Of a stretch of DNA of 64,000 bases, positions 52,197 to 60,086 are shown piece by piece. The position numbers were made by a program, and so were the translations under genes. Location of the stretch: assembly GCA_028283655.1 (NCBI GenBank), contig JAPWKE010000003.1, positions 1,488,001 through 1,552,000 on the forward strand, in the 5' to 3' direction. The notes beneath the pieces are model-generated. The model did no database searches, was not told the DNA's origin, and worked only from the letters and a program-made list of their open reading frames with translations. The DNA is from Acidobacteriaceae bacterium. GTDB taxonomy: Bacteria; Acidobacteriota; Terriglobia; Terriglobales; Acidobacteriaceae. Positions within the stretch are counted from its first letter, which is position 1. Each line of letters starts with the position of its first letter.

Positions 52197-53684
52197 ATGT
52201 CTGTGAAGCCCCTCAAAACACTGCTGCTCAACCCCCCTTCCTTCGAAAACTTCGACGGCGGCGCCAGCTCCCGTTGGCCTGCTACCCGCGAGATCGAGTC
52301 GTACTGGTATCCCGTCTGGCTGACCTACCCTGCAGGCCTGCTCGAAGGCTCACGCCTTCTCGACGCTCCGCCGCACCATGTGTCGGCCGATGAGACGATC
52401 CAGATCGCCAAGGACTACGAGTTTCTCGTACTCTTCACCTCGACCGTGGGCTGGGCCAGCGATCATGGCCTTGCACAGGCCATCAAGGCTGCGCATCCCA
52501 CCATCAAGATCGCCTTCGTCGGACCGCCGGTTACCACCGATCCTGATCGCGCTCTGAACGAGTGCAGCGCTATCGACTTCATCTGCCGTCGCGAGTTCGA
52601 CTACACGATCGTCGATTATGCGAACCGCAAGCCGATCAACGAGATCCTCGGCCTCTCCTACAAGGATGAGAACGGCGTGATCCAGCACAACCCGGATCGT
52701 CCGCAGGTCGAAGATCTGGACGCGATGCCGTGGGCGACGAAGATCTACAAGCGCGACCTCGATGTGACGCGTTACAACGTGCCCTTCCTGCTGCACCCGT
52801 ATGTCTCGTTGTACTCGACGCGCGGCTGCCCGGCGCAGTGCACGTTCTGCCTGTGGCCGCAGACGCTTTCGGGCCATGCGTGGCGCAAGCGTTCGAGCGA
52901 CGACGTTGCCGCTGAAATGAAGTGGGCGAAGGAAAACTTCCCGCATGTGAAGGAGTTCTTCTTCGACGACGATACCTTCAACATTCAGCAGGCTCGTACC
53001 ATCGAGCTTTGCGAGAAGCTGAAGCCGCTCGGCCTGACGTGGTCCTGCACCTCGCGTGTAACGACCAGCTACGACACGCTGAAGGCCATGAAGGAAGCGG
53101 GCTGCCGCCTGCTGATCGTGGGCTTCGAGTCGGGCGATCCGCAGATTCTGAAGAACATCAAGAAGGGTGCCACCGTTGAGCGCGCGCGTGAGTTCGTCAA
53201 GAACTGCCACGACCTCGGCCTTGTCATCCACGCTGACTTCATCCTCGGCCTGCCCGGTGAGACGAAGGATTCGATCCGCAATACGATTGAGTTCGCCAAG
53301 CAGCTCGATTGCGAAACCATCCAGGTTTCCATCGCGCACGCGTTCCCCGGCACCGAGTTCTACGACTTCGCGGCGAAGAACAACTACATCACCAACGAGA
53401 ACATGAACGATCACGGCGGACATCAGATGGCTCACATCGAGTACCCTGGCCTGCCGACCGACTACGTCATGGAGATGGTGCACAAGTTCTACGACGAGTA
53501 TTACTTCCGCCCAAAGGCCGCGTTCCGCGTGGTCTGGAAGGCAGTGGTCAACCGCGACGTTCCGCGTCTCTACGAGGAAGCCAAGAGCTACATGAAGCTG
53601 CGCAAGGAGCGCAACCAAATGGTGCGCAAGGCCCGCGAAGACGCAGCAGCGAAGCAGCAGGAATCGGTTTCGATGAACGCGTAA
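52197..53684 (+). CDS. hpnJ: Hopanoid-biosynthesis radical SAM protein HpnJ
   Basis: 495 residues. The N-terminus LLLNPPSFENFDGGASSRWP, then FWYP-like SYWYPVWLTYPAGLL and DAPPHHVSADE, is the B12-binding-like domain characteristic of HpnJ. The radical SAM cluster is CPAQCTFCLWPQT (Cys 211, 215, 218), followed by EFFFDDDTF and the core FESGDPQILKNIKKG. HpnJ helps convert ribosylhopane to the cyclitol-ether form of bacteriohopanepolyol. The ATG at 52197 is chosen over the GTG at 52185. Most other hpn genes are absent, so the pathway is dispersed in this genome; the GT21 gene at 7242 is a possible HpnI. Confidence 0.85.
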   Translation: MSVKPLKTLLLNPPSFENFDGGASSRWPATREIESYWYPVWLTYPAGLLEGSRLLDAPPHHVSADETIQIAKDYEFLVLFTSTVGWASDHGLAQAIKAAHPTIKIAFVGPPVTTDPDRALNECSAIDFICRREFDYTIVDYANRKPINEILGLSYKDENGVIQHNPDRPQVEDLDAMPWATKIYKRDLDVTRYNVPFLLHPYVSLYSTRGCPAQCTFCLWPQTLSGHAWRKRSSDDVAAEMKWAKENFPHVKEFFFDDDTFNIQQARTIELCEKLKPLGLTWSCTSRVTTSYDTLKAMKEAGCRLLIVGFESGDPQILKNIKKGATVERAREFVKNCHDLGLVIHADFILGLPGETKDSIRNTIEFAKQLDCETIQVSIAHAFPGTEFYDFAAKNNYITNENMNDHGGHQMAHIEYPGLPTDYVMEMVHKFYDEYYFRPKAAFRVVWKAVVNRDVPRLYEEAKSYMKLRKERNQMVRKAREDAAAKQQESVSMNA

Positions 53685-53709
53685 CCCGCGCTCTCGTCCG
53701 CTTCACAAT

Positions 53710-53735
53710 AACGGTCAGCCTTCGGGCTGGCCGTT
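53710..53735 (+). terminator. Intrinsic terminator of hpnJ
   Basis: AACGGTCAGCC pairs with GGCTGGCCGTT (one T/G position) around the stable TTCG loop, ending 51 bases after the hpnJ stop, with TGCTTTCT behind. It separates hpnJ from the EamA-type gene, though some read-through is possible. Confidence 0.8.
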
Positions 53736-53798
53736 GTGCTTTCTATGGCCTGCCGGGGCTGAATCTACGCGGCAAAAAGGTACACTGGAAGAGTAACG

Positions 53799-54227
53799 AT
53801 GAAGCACGCGCTCAAGCCTTCGCAGTACGCCGTTCTGATAGCCATCATGCTCACCGCCTCGGTGGGTGATTCGCTGTTGGCGCGTGGTATGGAGCAGGTT
53901 GGCTCCGTAGACTTTCAGCACCTCGGTCTACTCTGGAAGGCGCTCTTCAATCCGTTCATCGATGGCGGCATTCTGCTGCTCATCGGCTTCTTTGCCAGCT
54001 ACATGACTGCGCTCTCGTGGGCCGATCTGACGTTTGTGATGCCTGCCACGGCGTTTGGTTACGTCGTGGTGGCGCTGCTCTCGCACTTCTGGCTGCATGA
54101 GCATCTGAGCCTCTCACGCTGGGCAGGAATCGTGCTCATCACGTGCGCGGTCGGCTTTGTAGCCAACGGCCCGAGCCGTACGGAGCATCCCGCCGAAGCG
54201 ATTCTCGACCAAAATACCGGGCGCTAA
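53799..54227 (+). CDS. Small EamA/DMT-type transporter
   Basis: 142 residues with four membrane helices, half the length of a usual EamA protein, so it must act as a dimer like the SMR family. The last two helices carry FVMPATAFGYVVVALLSHFWLHEHLSLSRWAGIVLITCAVGFV, the EamA signature. The substrate is unknown. Its position after hpnJ, behind a terminator, resembles the arrangement of small transporter genes near hopanoid or lipid genes in acidobacteria (weak inference). Confidence 0.75.
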   Translation: MKHALKPSQYAVLIAIMLTASVGDSLLARGMEQVGSVDFQHLGLLWKALFNPFIDGGILLLIGFFASYMTALSWADLTFVMPATAFGYVVVALLSHFWLHEHLSLSRWAGIVLITCAVGFVANGPSRTEHPAEAILDQNTGR

Positions 54228-54550
54228 TCCGGCTTTCGAGCTCGTTTTGCTACCGGGACTTATGGCTGTGCGTCTTGATAGACTCCCTGCGAAAACTATG
54301 TCTCCAGCAATCCTTTTCCGGATCTGCGACGTACTTTCTAAGAACGGATAAACGGGTCCCGGGCCACTAAGAAGAAACTCCGTTCGTTTTCCCGGCAGAT
54401 AAGGTGACGGACACCGCTTCTCCCTTACCGTCCGTCGCCTGCTCCGGGCAGAGCAACAATCTTTCCTGGCGACGAAACTCCGCCGATTCCCCTCAAACCA
54501 CGTTCCCACAACGTAGTCCTTCGAAATTGCATCAGAAGGGACAAGGGAGA
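54228..54550. other. 323-base gap with a single hairpin
   Basis: No gene is supported here. The only structure is GGTGACGGAC (54403-54412) pairing with GTCCGTCGCC (54430-54439), with a 17-base loop, about 110 bases before the XRE-cupin gene. It could be a leader structure or the remains of a terminator. No recognised promoter or riboswitch motif was seen. Confidence 0.4.
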
Positions 54551-55276
54551 ATGTTAGTGAGCAAGGTTACACCCACTGCAAAATCGACACAGAACGATAC
54601 ACTTCGTCCCTCCGAGCAGGTTCAGGCTCCCTCGTCAATTGACCCTGAAGCTGCAGAAGGACTACTCTCCGCTGCCCAGTTAGGCCAGCGGATTAAGCGG
54701 CTGCGACTCAAGCGTTCTATGGGACTTGTAGAGCTAGGTAAGCAGACCGGATTGTCTGCCAGCTTTCTTTCGCAGCTGGAAACCGGGCGTGTGATTCCGA
54801 CGCTGAGAAATCTGGCTCGAATCTCCATCGTTTTCAGCAAGGATCTTAGCTACTTTTTCGAGTCGGGAGACCAAAGCGTCTTCCGAATTCAGCGCAAAAA
54901 GAACCGGGTTCGACTGCCGATGGGATTATCGTCCGTCACGCCGGATTACATTGCGGAAAGCTTCGGAATCCTTGTGCCCGAAGGTGGTTTGCGCCCATGT
55001 ATGGCTGAGTTTCTCCCAGGCGAAGAACGAAACCCCTTTCATCCGGAGCTTCATCCCGGAGTCGAGATGGTGTATGTCCTTTCCGGTCAGCTTCAGTTAA
55101 AGCGTAAAGGCGAGTCTCATCTGCTGGAACCGCGTGATGTCCTGTATATCTCCAGCGAGACACAGCGGACGTATCAGGCGTCGGGCAACGAAGCAGCACA
55201 GGCGCTCATCATCAGCTTTGAGCATGAGCCAACGGAGATACGACGAGCTCCAAAGCGTTTGCAGGCAGACGCCTGA
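54551..55276 (+). CDS. XRE-family regulator with C-terminal cupin domain
   Basis: 241 residues. After an unstructured N-terminus (about 45 residues) comes a helix-turn-helix domain (QRIKRLRLKRSMGLVELGKQ, then SASFLSQLETGRVIPTLRNL), and a cupin barrel occupies about residues 150-230 (FHPELHPGVEMVYVLSGQLQ; PRDVLYISSETQRTYQASG). This is the PuuR/SutR class, which senses small metabolites. It sits 94 bases before mmsA in the same direction and may regulate it. The ATG at 54551 lies very close to GGGAG; a GTG two codons later (54557) would have better spacing. Confidence 0.8.
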   Translation: MLVSKVTPTAKSTQNDTLRPSEQVQAPSSIDPEAAEGLLSAAQLGQRIKRLRLKRSMGLVELGKQTGLSASFLSQLETGRVIPTLRNLARISIVFSKDLSYFFESGDQSVFRIQRKKNRVRLPMGLSSVTPDYIAESFGILVPEGGLRPCMAEFLPGEERNPFHPELHPGVEMVYVLSGQLQLKRKGESHLLEPRDVLYISSETQRTYQASGNEAAQALIISFEHEPTEIRRAPKRLQADA

Positions 55277-55370
55277 GTCAGGACACAGAAGCACGGTTGC
55301 GGGGGATGCAGGCGAGGCGATCTGGTGCTACCATAGCGTTTTCCTCTTGAGACCCTGAAGGAGTACGCCC

Positions 55371-56921
55371 ATGGCCGCCATTGCCACCGCACCCGATTCC
55401 ACCACCACCGCTACAGCCCTGCCTGAGATTCCCCATTGGGTGAACGGCAAGCGTGTTGCAGGCACATCCGGCCGTGTCACTGACGTCTTCAATCCCGCGA
55501 CAGGCCAGAAGCAGGCCCATATTCAGCTCGCAACAGACGCTGAAGTGGACGCAGCCGTAGCTGCTGCTGCCGCGGCCTTCCCGGAGTGGTCGAACTGGCC
55601 GCCACTGCGTCGCGCACGCGTGATGTTCCGCTTCCGCGAGATCTTTGAGGCTCGCATTGACGAGTTGGCCGCAGCCATTACCCGCGAGCATGGCAAGGTC
55701 TTCTCCGATGCAAAGGGCGAATGCACGCGTGGGCTCGAAAATATTGAGTTCGCCACGGGCATTCCGCAGCTTTTGAAGGGTGAGTTCACCGAGCAGGTGG
55801 GCACGAACATCGACAGCTACAGCGTGCGGCAACCGCTTGGTGTCGTGGCCGGCATTACGCCGTTCAACTTCCCTGCGATGGTTCCGATGTGGATGGCGCC
55901 GATGGCGTTGGCGTGCGGCAATACCTTCATCCTGAAGCCCTCCGAGCGTGACCCCTCTGCGGCAATTTTGATTGCGGAGATGCTGAAAGAAGCTGGCCTG
56001 CCCGATGGTGTCTTCAACGTCGTGCATGGCGATAAGACCTCGGTTGACCGCATTCTGCAGCACCCGACGATCAAGGCTGTCAGCTTCGTTGGCTCCACGC
56101 CGATCGCGGAGTATGTGTACAGCGAAGGCACCAAGCACGGCAAGCGCGTGCAGGCTTTGGGTGGTGCGAAGAACCACATGATCGTGATGCCGGACGCCGA
56201 TCTCGACCAGGCGGCAGACGCACTGGTTGGTGCCGCGTATGGCTCGGCTGGCGAGCGCTGCATGGCGATCTCAGTGGCCGTTACGGTCGGCAAGGAAACC
56301 GCCGACAACCTGATTGGCAAGCTGCAGTCACGCATCGCTGATCTGCGCCTTGGCGATGGTGCGAAGTCGTCGGAGAAAGAACCCGATCTGGGCCCGCTGG
56401 TGACCAGGCAGCACCTCGACCGCGTAGCCGGATACGTTGACCTCGGCAAGACCGAAGGCGCAGACCTGATCGTCGACGGGCGTACAATAGCATTGCCCGC
56501 AGGCGACGGTTTCTTCCTCGGCGCTTGCCTGTTCGACCATGTAAAGCCCGAGATGAAGATCTACAAAGAAGAGATCTTTGGACCGGTGCTGGGAATCGTT
56601 CGGACGAATACCTTTGAGACCGCGCTCGAACTCATCAACGAGCATGAGTTCGGCAATGGCACCTCGATCTTCACGCGAGACGGCGATACTGCACGCGACT
56701 TCGCACGGCGTGTGCAGGCGGGTATGGTCGGCATCAACGTGCCGATTCCCGTGCCGATGGCGTTCCACTCGTTTGGCGGCTGGAAGCGTTCGCTCTTCGG
56801 CGATCACAGCATCTACGGCCCCGAAGGCATGCGTTTCTATACGCGCATCAAGACGGTGACGGCGCGATGGCCGACGGGTATTCGGACGGGTGTGGACACG
56901 ACCATGCCCACGCTCGGATAA
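55371..56921 (+). CDS. mmsA: Methylmalonate-semialdehyde dehydrogenase (CoA-acylating)
   Basis: 516 residues, an aldehyde dehydrogenase superfamily member. [18 protein letters not shown] (164-181) is the MmsA signature, [20 protein letters not shown] has Asn 268 in place of the usual general-base Glu, which is the CoA-acylating variant, and [11 protein letters not shown] puts the nucleophile at Cys 297. It oxidises methylmalonate or malonate semialdehyde to propionyl- or acetyl-CoA in valine, inositol or beta-alanine catabolism. AAGGAG stands just before the ATG. The XRE-cupin gene upstream is a plausible regulator. Confidence 0.93.
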   Translation: MAAIATAPDSTTTATALPEIPHWVNGKRVAGTSGRVTDVFNPATGQKQAHIQLATDAEVDAAVAAAAAAFPEWSNWPPLRRARVMFRFREIFEARIDELAAAITREHGKVFSDAKGECTRGLENIEFATGIPQLLKGEFTEQVGTNIDSYSVRQPLGVVAGITPFNFPAMVPMWMAPMALACGNTFILKPSERDPSAAILIAEMLKEAGLPDGVFNVVHGDKTSVDRILQHPTIKAVSFVGSTPIAEYVYSEGTKHGKRVQALGGAKNHMIVMPDADLDQAADALVGAAYGSAGERCMAISVAVTVGKETADNLIGKLQSRIADLRLGDGAKSSEKEPDLGPLVTRQHLDRVAGYVDLGKTEGADLIVDGRTIALPAGDGFFLGACLFDHVKPEMKIYKEEIFGPVLGIVRTNTFETALELINEHEFGNGTSIFTRDGDTARDFARRVQAGMVGINVPIPVPMAFHSFGGWKRSLFGDHSIYGPEGMRFYTRIKTVTARWPTGIRTGVDTTMPTLG

Positions 56922-56924
56922 CGA

Positions 56925-57899
56925 ATGCGTAGCTTTTTTGCGAGGGGGCGAGCGATCGCCCCCCTCGCTCTCTTCGGCATCCCCCTCCTGGGCAGCACGG
57001 CATCCTGCCTGGCTGATTCCAAGCCCTCCAAAATGCCGCATGTCGCCGCCGCGCTCCACTCCGCGCAGAGCATTTGCCTGTTGGAAGAGGATGACAATGT
57101 ATTGCACGATCAGAAGCCGAGTCAGGGCTTTCTATCGCTCTATCGCGACATCGCAGCGCTCAACCGTTTCGAATTTATGGCAACCGCACGCGGCTGCGAT
57201 GTGGTCCTCGCCTACCGAGCGTCCAGTGGTCCCGCGAACGCAGATCTAATCGACGTCATAAACCCAAAGGCCTACTCGCTACTCGGAACGATCAAAGCCT
57301 CGAGCGGAATCCTGCCGACCAACAAGAACGCGATTAAGATCTCTAAAAAGCTTACGCAGCAGATCGCGGCCATGAGCGGCCCGCCAAAGAGCCCCAGCGT
57401 TCCAGCGGCGCCTGCTCCGCCTGAAAGCGCTCGAATCCCCTTCACTCCCTCCGAAGCAGCGGAACGTCTGCGCATGGCATCGACCGTATTCGTTGACGAT
57501 GAAGGCGTGATTAAGGGTTTCCAAAAAGGCTTCGATATCCCCTGGGTCCCCAAGGAGCTGAGCCAGACGTTTCTTCGCTTCCTCGGGAACTCGCGCGCTC
57601 CGCTCAGGCAAGTCGACTCGCCCCAGGACGCAGACGTGATCCTGAAGATCTCCGGCTACATCGATCAGGAAACCACCGTCACCGCGACCCATGTCCATCG
57701 GGCAGACGAGACCTCCACCACAGAAATACCCACGCTCTACGTTCTCTTTGTCGATCCGATGACGCTCATGCCTCTCTGTCAGACAGACACGACGCGCCTC
57801 CCGAGTCGCGGCCATGGGCAGTCTTTCGACACACACACTCTTATCCTGCGCGAACTGGCAGGCGACTTTGTGAGCAAGTGCCTGTACTTGCAACGCTAG
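56925..57899 (+). CDS. Exported protein with two related halves, unknown function
   Basis: 324 residues starting three bases after the mmsA stop. The N-terminus has a hydrophobic signal ending GSTASC, so a lipoprotein cleavage is possible. The mature part appears to be an internal duplication: SICLLEEDDNVLHDQ ... NRFEFMATARGCDVVLAYR ... VINPKAYSLLGTI and TVFVDDEGVIKGF ... LRQVDSPQDADVILKIS ... VDPMTLMPLCQTD follow the same order, with a Pro/Ala-rich linker (about 153-170). The first half resembles a domain that reads DADVVL then DP-x-T. I recognise no function. Confidence 0.6.
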   Translation: MRSFFARGRAIAPLALFGIPLLGSTASCLADSKPSKMPHVAAALHSAQSICLLEEDDNVLHDQKPSQGFLSLYRDIAALNRFEFMATARGCDVVLAYRASSGPANADLIDVINPKAYSLLGTIKASSGILPTNKNAIKISKKLTQQIAAMSGPPKSPSVPAAPAPPESARIPFTPSEAAERLRMASTVFVDDEGVIKGFQKGFDIPWVPKELSQTFLRFLGNSRAPLRQVDSPQDADVILKISGYIDQETTVTATHVHRADETSTTEIPTLYVLFVDPMTLMPLCQTDTTRLPSRGHGQSFDTHTLILRELAGDFVSKCLYLQR

Positions 57900-57989
57900 A
57901 AGCGTCCTGATGAAGCGTTCCATCGCCAGGTATTTGTCGATAGCGGTGAAGCCGCGTCCAAGGAAACCGAATCCGATGCTCAACGCGGA

Positions 57990-58034
57990 GAAGAAAAGGG
58001 CGGAGAGCCAAAGCTCGCCACCCTTTTACTTCTT
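57990..58034 (-). terminator. Terminator after the sulfur-carrier gene
   Basis: AGAAGAAAAGGGCGGAGAGC (57990-58009) pairs, with three unmatched positions, with the arm ending CCCTTTTACTTCTT (58021-58034) around CAAAG. It lies 19 bases beyond the stop of the carrier gene in the direction of transcription, closing the thrC2-thiS-like operon. Confidence 0.7.
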
Positions 58035-58052
58035 GTTACTTACAGCTTGAAG

Positions 58053-58334
58053 TTACCGGCTTCCGCCAGCTATCGACGGGATCAACATAATCTCATCGCC
58101 CTCTTCGAACTCGTGCGAGTCGCCGCCGAGGAAGCGGATGTCTTCGTCGTTGATATAGACGTTGATGAAGCGCCGTAGCTTGCCGTTCTCATCCGTTACG
58201 TTCTCCGCAAGCGCGGGAAACTTCTCGTTAAACTCTGCGATCAGTCCTGGCAGGTTCTTTGCTTCCGACGTAAACGTCTTCTGTCCGTCTGTGTGTCGCG
58301 CCAACGCCGTTGGCAAAACTACTTTAATACTCAC
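58053..58334 (-). CDS. MoaD/ThiS-like ubiquitin-fold sulfur-carrier protein
   Basis: 93 residues of the beta-grasp ubiquitin fold (KVVLPTALARHTDGQ; INVYINDEDIRFLGG; EGDEIMLIPSIAGGSR). It ends Gly 90-Gly 91-Ser-Arg, that is, two residues beyond the diglycine used for thiocarboxylation. A protease must therefore trim the tail, as is known for the HcyS-type carriers whose extra terminal residue is removed by a JAMM-type enzyme. Its GTG start overlaps the stop of the thrC-like gene (GTGA, 58331-58334), so the two proteins are made together. Family relatives such as CysO donate sulfur to PLP enzymes for cysteine synthesis; here homocysteine is the likely product. No JAMM protease lies in the window. 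Confidence 0.82.
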   Translation of the reverse strand: MSIKVVLPTALARHTDGQKTFTSEAKNLPGLIAEFNEKFPALAENVTDENGKLRRFINVYINDEDIRFLGGDSHEFEEGDEIMLIPSIAGGSR

Positions 58335-59635
58335 TTCGATCCTCCAACTAACTCCAGTTGCTCGTTTCCTGCTACGTCCGTAATGAGCGACGCGTCCGTC
58401 TCGCGCAGGTAAGCGTCAAACTCTGCCAGACGCGGCTTCACCGCGCGCTCCTGCTCGTACTTGTCGACCAGTGCATCGGTGGTCTTCAGGCCGTTGCCCG
58501 TGATCACCGAGACGGTCAGTTCGTCGGCTCCGATGCGCCCCTGAGCGTAAAGCTTCGCGGTCACAGCCGTGGTTACACCACCGGCGGTTTCCGTGAAGAT
58601 GCCTTCGGTCTCTGCAAGCTCCTGGATACCGCTGACGATTTCGATGTCGCTGACGTCTTCGGCATAGCCGCCCGTCGCCTGAATCATCTTCGACGCTGCC
58701 GGGCCATCAGCCGGATTGCCGATCGCGAGCGAACGAGCGATCGTGTTCGGACGCTGCGGTTCGATATCGTCCCAGCCGTTCTTGACCGAATGCGAGATCG
58801 GCGAGCATCCGGTCGCCTGTGCACCGAAGAACTTCACAGGCTTGTCTTCCACCAGACCCAGCGCAACAAGCTCTGCAAACGCCTTCTTGATCTTGCGGAT
58901 CAGCGATCCACCAGCCATCGGGCAGACGATATTGTCAGGAAGCTTCCAGCCAAGCTGCTCGGCGATCTCGTAGCCAACGGTCTTCGAACCTTCTGCGTAG
59001 TACGGGCGAAGGTTGACGTTGACGAAGCCCCACTTATACTCGTCTGCGATCAACGTACAGAGGCGGTTGACGTGGTCGTAGTTCCCTTCGATGCGCACGA
59101 GCTTTGCGCCGTAGACGAGCGTGTTCAGGATCTTTGCCGGCTCTAGGTCGCTCGGGACAAGGATGCAGGCGCGCAGACCGAGACGTGTCGACTGCGCAGC
59201 CACCGCGTTTGCCAGATTACCCGTTGAAGAGCAACCGACGACGTCAAAACCAAAGTGCTGTGCGTTCGCCAGCGCCACCGCGACCACGCGATCCTTGAAG
59301 CTCAGCGTTGGGAAGCAGACGGCATCGTTCTTAACGTAGAGGTTGTTTGCGCCAATGCGCTTACCGAGACGGTTCGCCTTCACCAGCGGCGTAAAGCCAA
59401 CCGGCAAATCAGGCTGATGGCCCGCCGGGATAGGAAGCAGTTCCTTATAACGCCAGATACTCGCCGGGCCGGCTGCAACCGACTCCTTGGTGAAGCGTCC
59501 GCGCACGCTCTCGAGGTCATACTGCACTTCGAGGGGCGCCAGGCAATCAGGGCAGGCCGACATCGGCACATTTCCAAAGCCCTTCTTGCACTCAGGGCAC
59601 TTCAGCTCATAAACCGTACACGACGAATCCGACAT
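58331..59635 (-). CDS. Threonine-synthase-like PLP enzyme, probable homocysteine synthase of a sulfur-carrier pathway
   Basis: 434 residues. An N-terminal zinc ribbon (C13, C16, C28, C31) precedes a fold-type II PLP domain. FPTLSFKDRVVAVALA places the PLP lysine at 114, but the threonine-synthase N-P-T-G-S-F-K is changed to P-T-L-S-F-K. CSSTGNLANAVAAQS is the phosphate/cofactor loop. Genuine thrC is at 33554, so this is a second, divergent copy. It sits behind a SAM-type riboswitch and overlaps the thiS-like gene, which points to a step in methionine synthesis: replacing the phosphate of O-phosphohomoserine by sulfur from the carrier (inference; sulfhydrylation with carrier thiocarboxylate is known for CysM/CysO and for homocysteine in Wolinella). 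The start is the ATG at 59635, with GGGAGGA at a spacing of 6-7; the TTG at 59653 would lie within that signal. Confidence 0.8.
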   Translation of the reverse strand: MSDSSCTVYELKCPECKKGFGNVPMSACPDCLAPLEVQYDLESVRGRFTKESVAAGPASIWRYKELLPIPAGHQPDLPVGFTPLVKANRLGKRIGANNLYVKNDAVCFPTLSFKDRVVAVALANAQHFGFDVVGCSSTGNLANAVAAQSTRLGLRACILVPSDLEPAKILNTLVYGAKLVRIEGNYDHVNRLCTLIADEYKWGFVNVNLRPYYAEGSKTVGYEIAEQLGWKLPDNIVCPMAGGSLIRKIKKAFAELVALGLVEDKPVKFFGAQATGCSPISHSVKNGWDDIEPQRPNTIARSLAIGNPADGPAASKMIQATGGYAEDVSDIEIVSGIQELAETEGIFTETAGGVTTAVTAKLYAQGRIGADELTVSVITGNGLKTTDALVDKYEQERAVKPRLAEFDAYLRETDASLITDVAGNEQLELVGGSK

Positions 59636-59644
59636 CGAACATCC

Positions 59645-59666
59645 TCCCAGCAAATAATGCCTGGGA
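59645..59666 (-). promoter_or_regulatory. Hairpin sequestering the ribosome-binding site of the thrC-like gene
   Basis: TCCCAG (59645-59650) pairs with CTGGGA (59661-59666), loop CAAATAATGC. On the minus-strand transcript the 3' arm is CUGGGA, which contains the first part of the ribosome-binding sequence GGGAGGA (59648-59642). It looks like the off-state of the riboswitch's expression platform. Confidence 0.6.
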
Positions 59667-59768
59667 ACGTTGCTGAGACTAACTTTCTCTTGGAGAGGGC
59701 CGCCGCGTTCAGCCAGTGGTATATGAATACGCGGGATGCAGTCCGTCAGGACGAGGCTGCGACACCGA

Positions 59769-59877
59769 ATCTCATGTACCCTGCGACTTCCAGGAGAGAG
59801 GTGACACCGGTACGCACTTGTACTGTCCGGTTGTCGTGGCGTCTCAGGGCTCGTCCCTCAGCCACTCTGCATGAAAT
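59769..59877 (-). ncRNA. SAM-I-type riboswitch (S-box) upstream of the thrC-like/thiS-like operon
   Basis: On the minus strand the segment contains GAGTGGCTGAGGGAC, then GAGCCCTGAGACGCCACGAC and AACC, the S-box core: P2 stem GTGGC/GCCAC, inner stem GGG/CCC with the kink-turn G-A bases, and the SAM-contacting AACC. P3 is ACCGG...CCGGT around a GTAC pair, P4 is ACCT...AGGGT, and P1 closes with ATTTCATG (59877-59870) and CATGAGAT (59776-59769), with one G-U pair. SAM binding normally stabilises P1 and switches the gene off. The promoter at 59906-59934 and the ribosome-binding-site hairpin at 59645-59666 lie on either side. It is assigned by reading, not by a covariance search. Confidence 0.85.
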
Positions 59878-59905
59878 CCGCCCACTTGCGTGGGTGAATA
59901 AGGTA

Positions 59906-59934
59906 GTTATAACACCGCGTTGACTACACTGCAA
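59906..59934 (-). promoter_or_regulatory. Sigma-70-type promoter of the SAM-riboswitch operon
   Basis: On the minus strand TTGCAG (-35, 59934-59929), a 17-base spacer and TATAAC (-10, 59911-59906). The start of transcription would fall near 59899, about 22 bases before the aptamer P1 stem, which is a normal leader layout. Confidence 0.65.
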
Positions 59935-59952
59935 ACACACTGTGGATATTTC

Positions 59953-59958
59953 TTGACA
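59953..59958 (+). promoter_or_regulatory. Possible -35 element of the small gene
   Basis: TTGACA on the plus strand, 51 bases before the ATG at 60009. The -10 region at 17-18 bases (ATTTGC or TTTGCT) is weak, so this is a tentative promoter. Confidence 0.35.
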
Positions 59959-60008
59959 AGCATTCTTCCGCGGGCATTTGCTTCTGCACGCAGCTTTAGG
60001 AGGCCGCC

Positions 60009-60080
60009 ATGAAACTCCTTAAACTTATCGTGCAAACACTGATCGTTGCCCTTACCTTTGGCCACTTCTGCCGCTGGTAA
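60009..60080 (+). CDS. Possible 23-residue hydrophobic small protein
   Basis: The frame begins MKLLKLIVQTLIVALTFGHF and ends CRW-stop at 60078-60080. It is preceded by AGGAGG six to seven bases before the ATG, the best ribosome-binding site in the window. The peptide is basic at the N-terminus and then strongly hydrophobic, so it would insert in the membrane with a short Cys-Arg-Trp end. It is convergent with metH, ending seven bases from the metH stop, and shares the 350-base gap with the SAM riboswitch on the other strand. No homologue is known to me; it could be a chance frame, but the ribosome-binding site argues for translation. Confidence 0.5.
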   Translation: MKLLKLIVQTLIVALTFGHFCRW

Positions 60081-60086
60081 GGGAGA

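Noticed and set aside
57900-57983. Small minus-strand frame beginning MSIGFGFLGRGF between the exported-protein gene and the sulfur carrier
   Set aside because: It continues as a shadow of the plus-strand gene and has no convincing ribosome-binding site.
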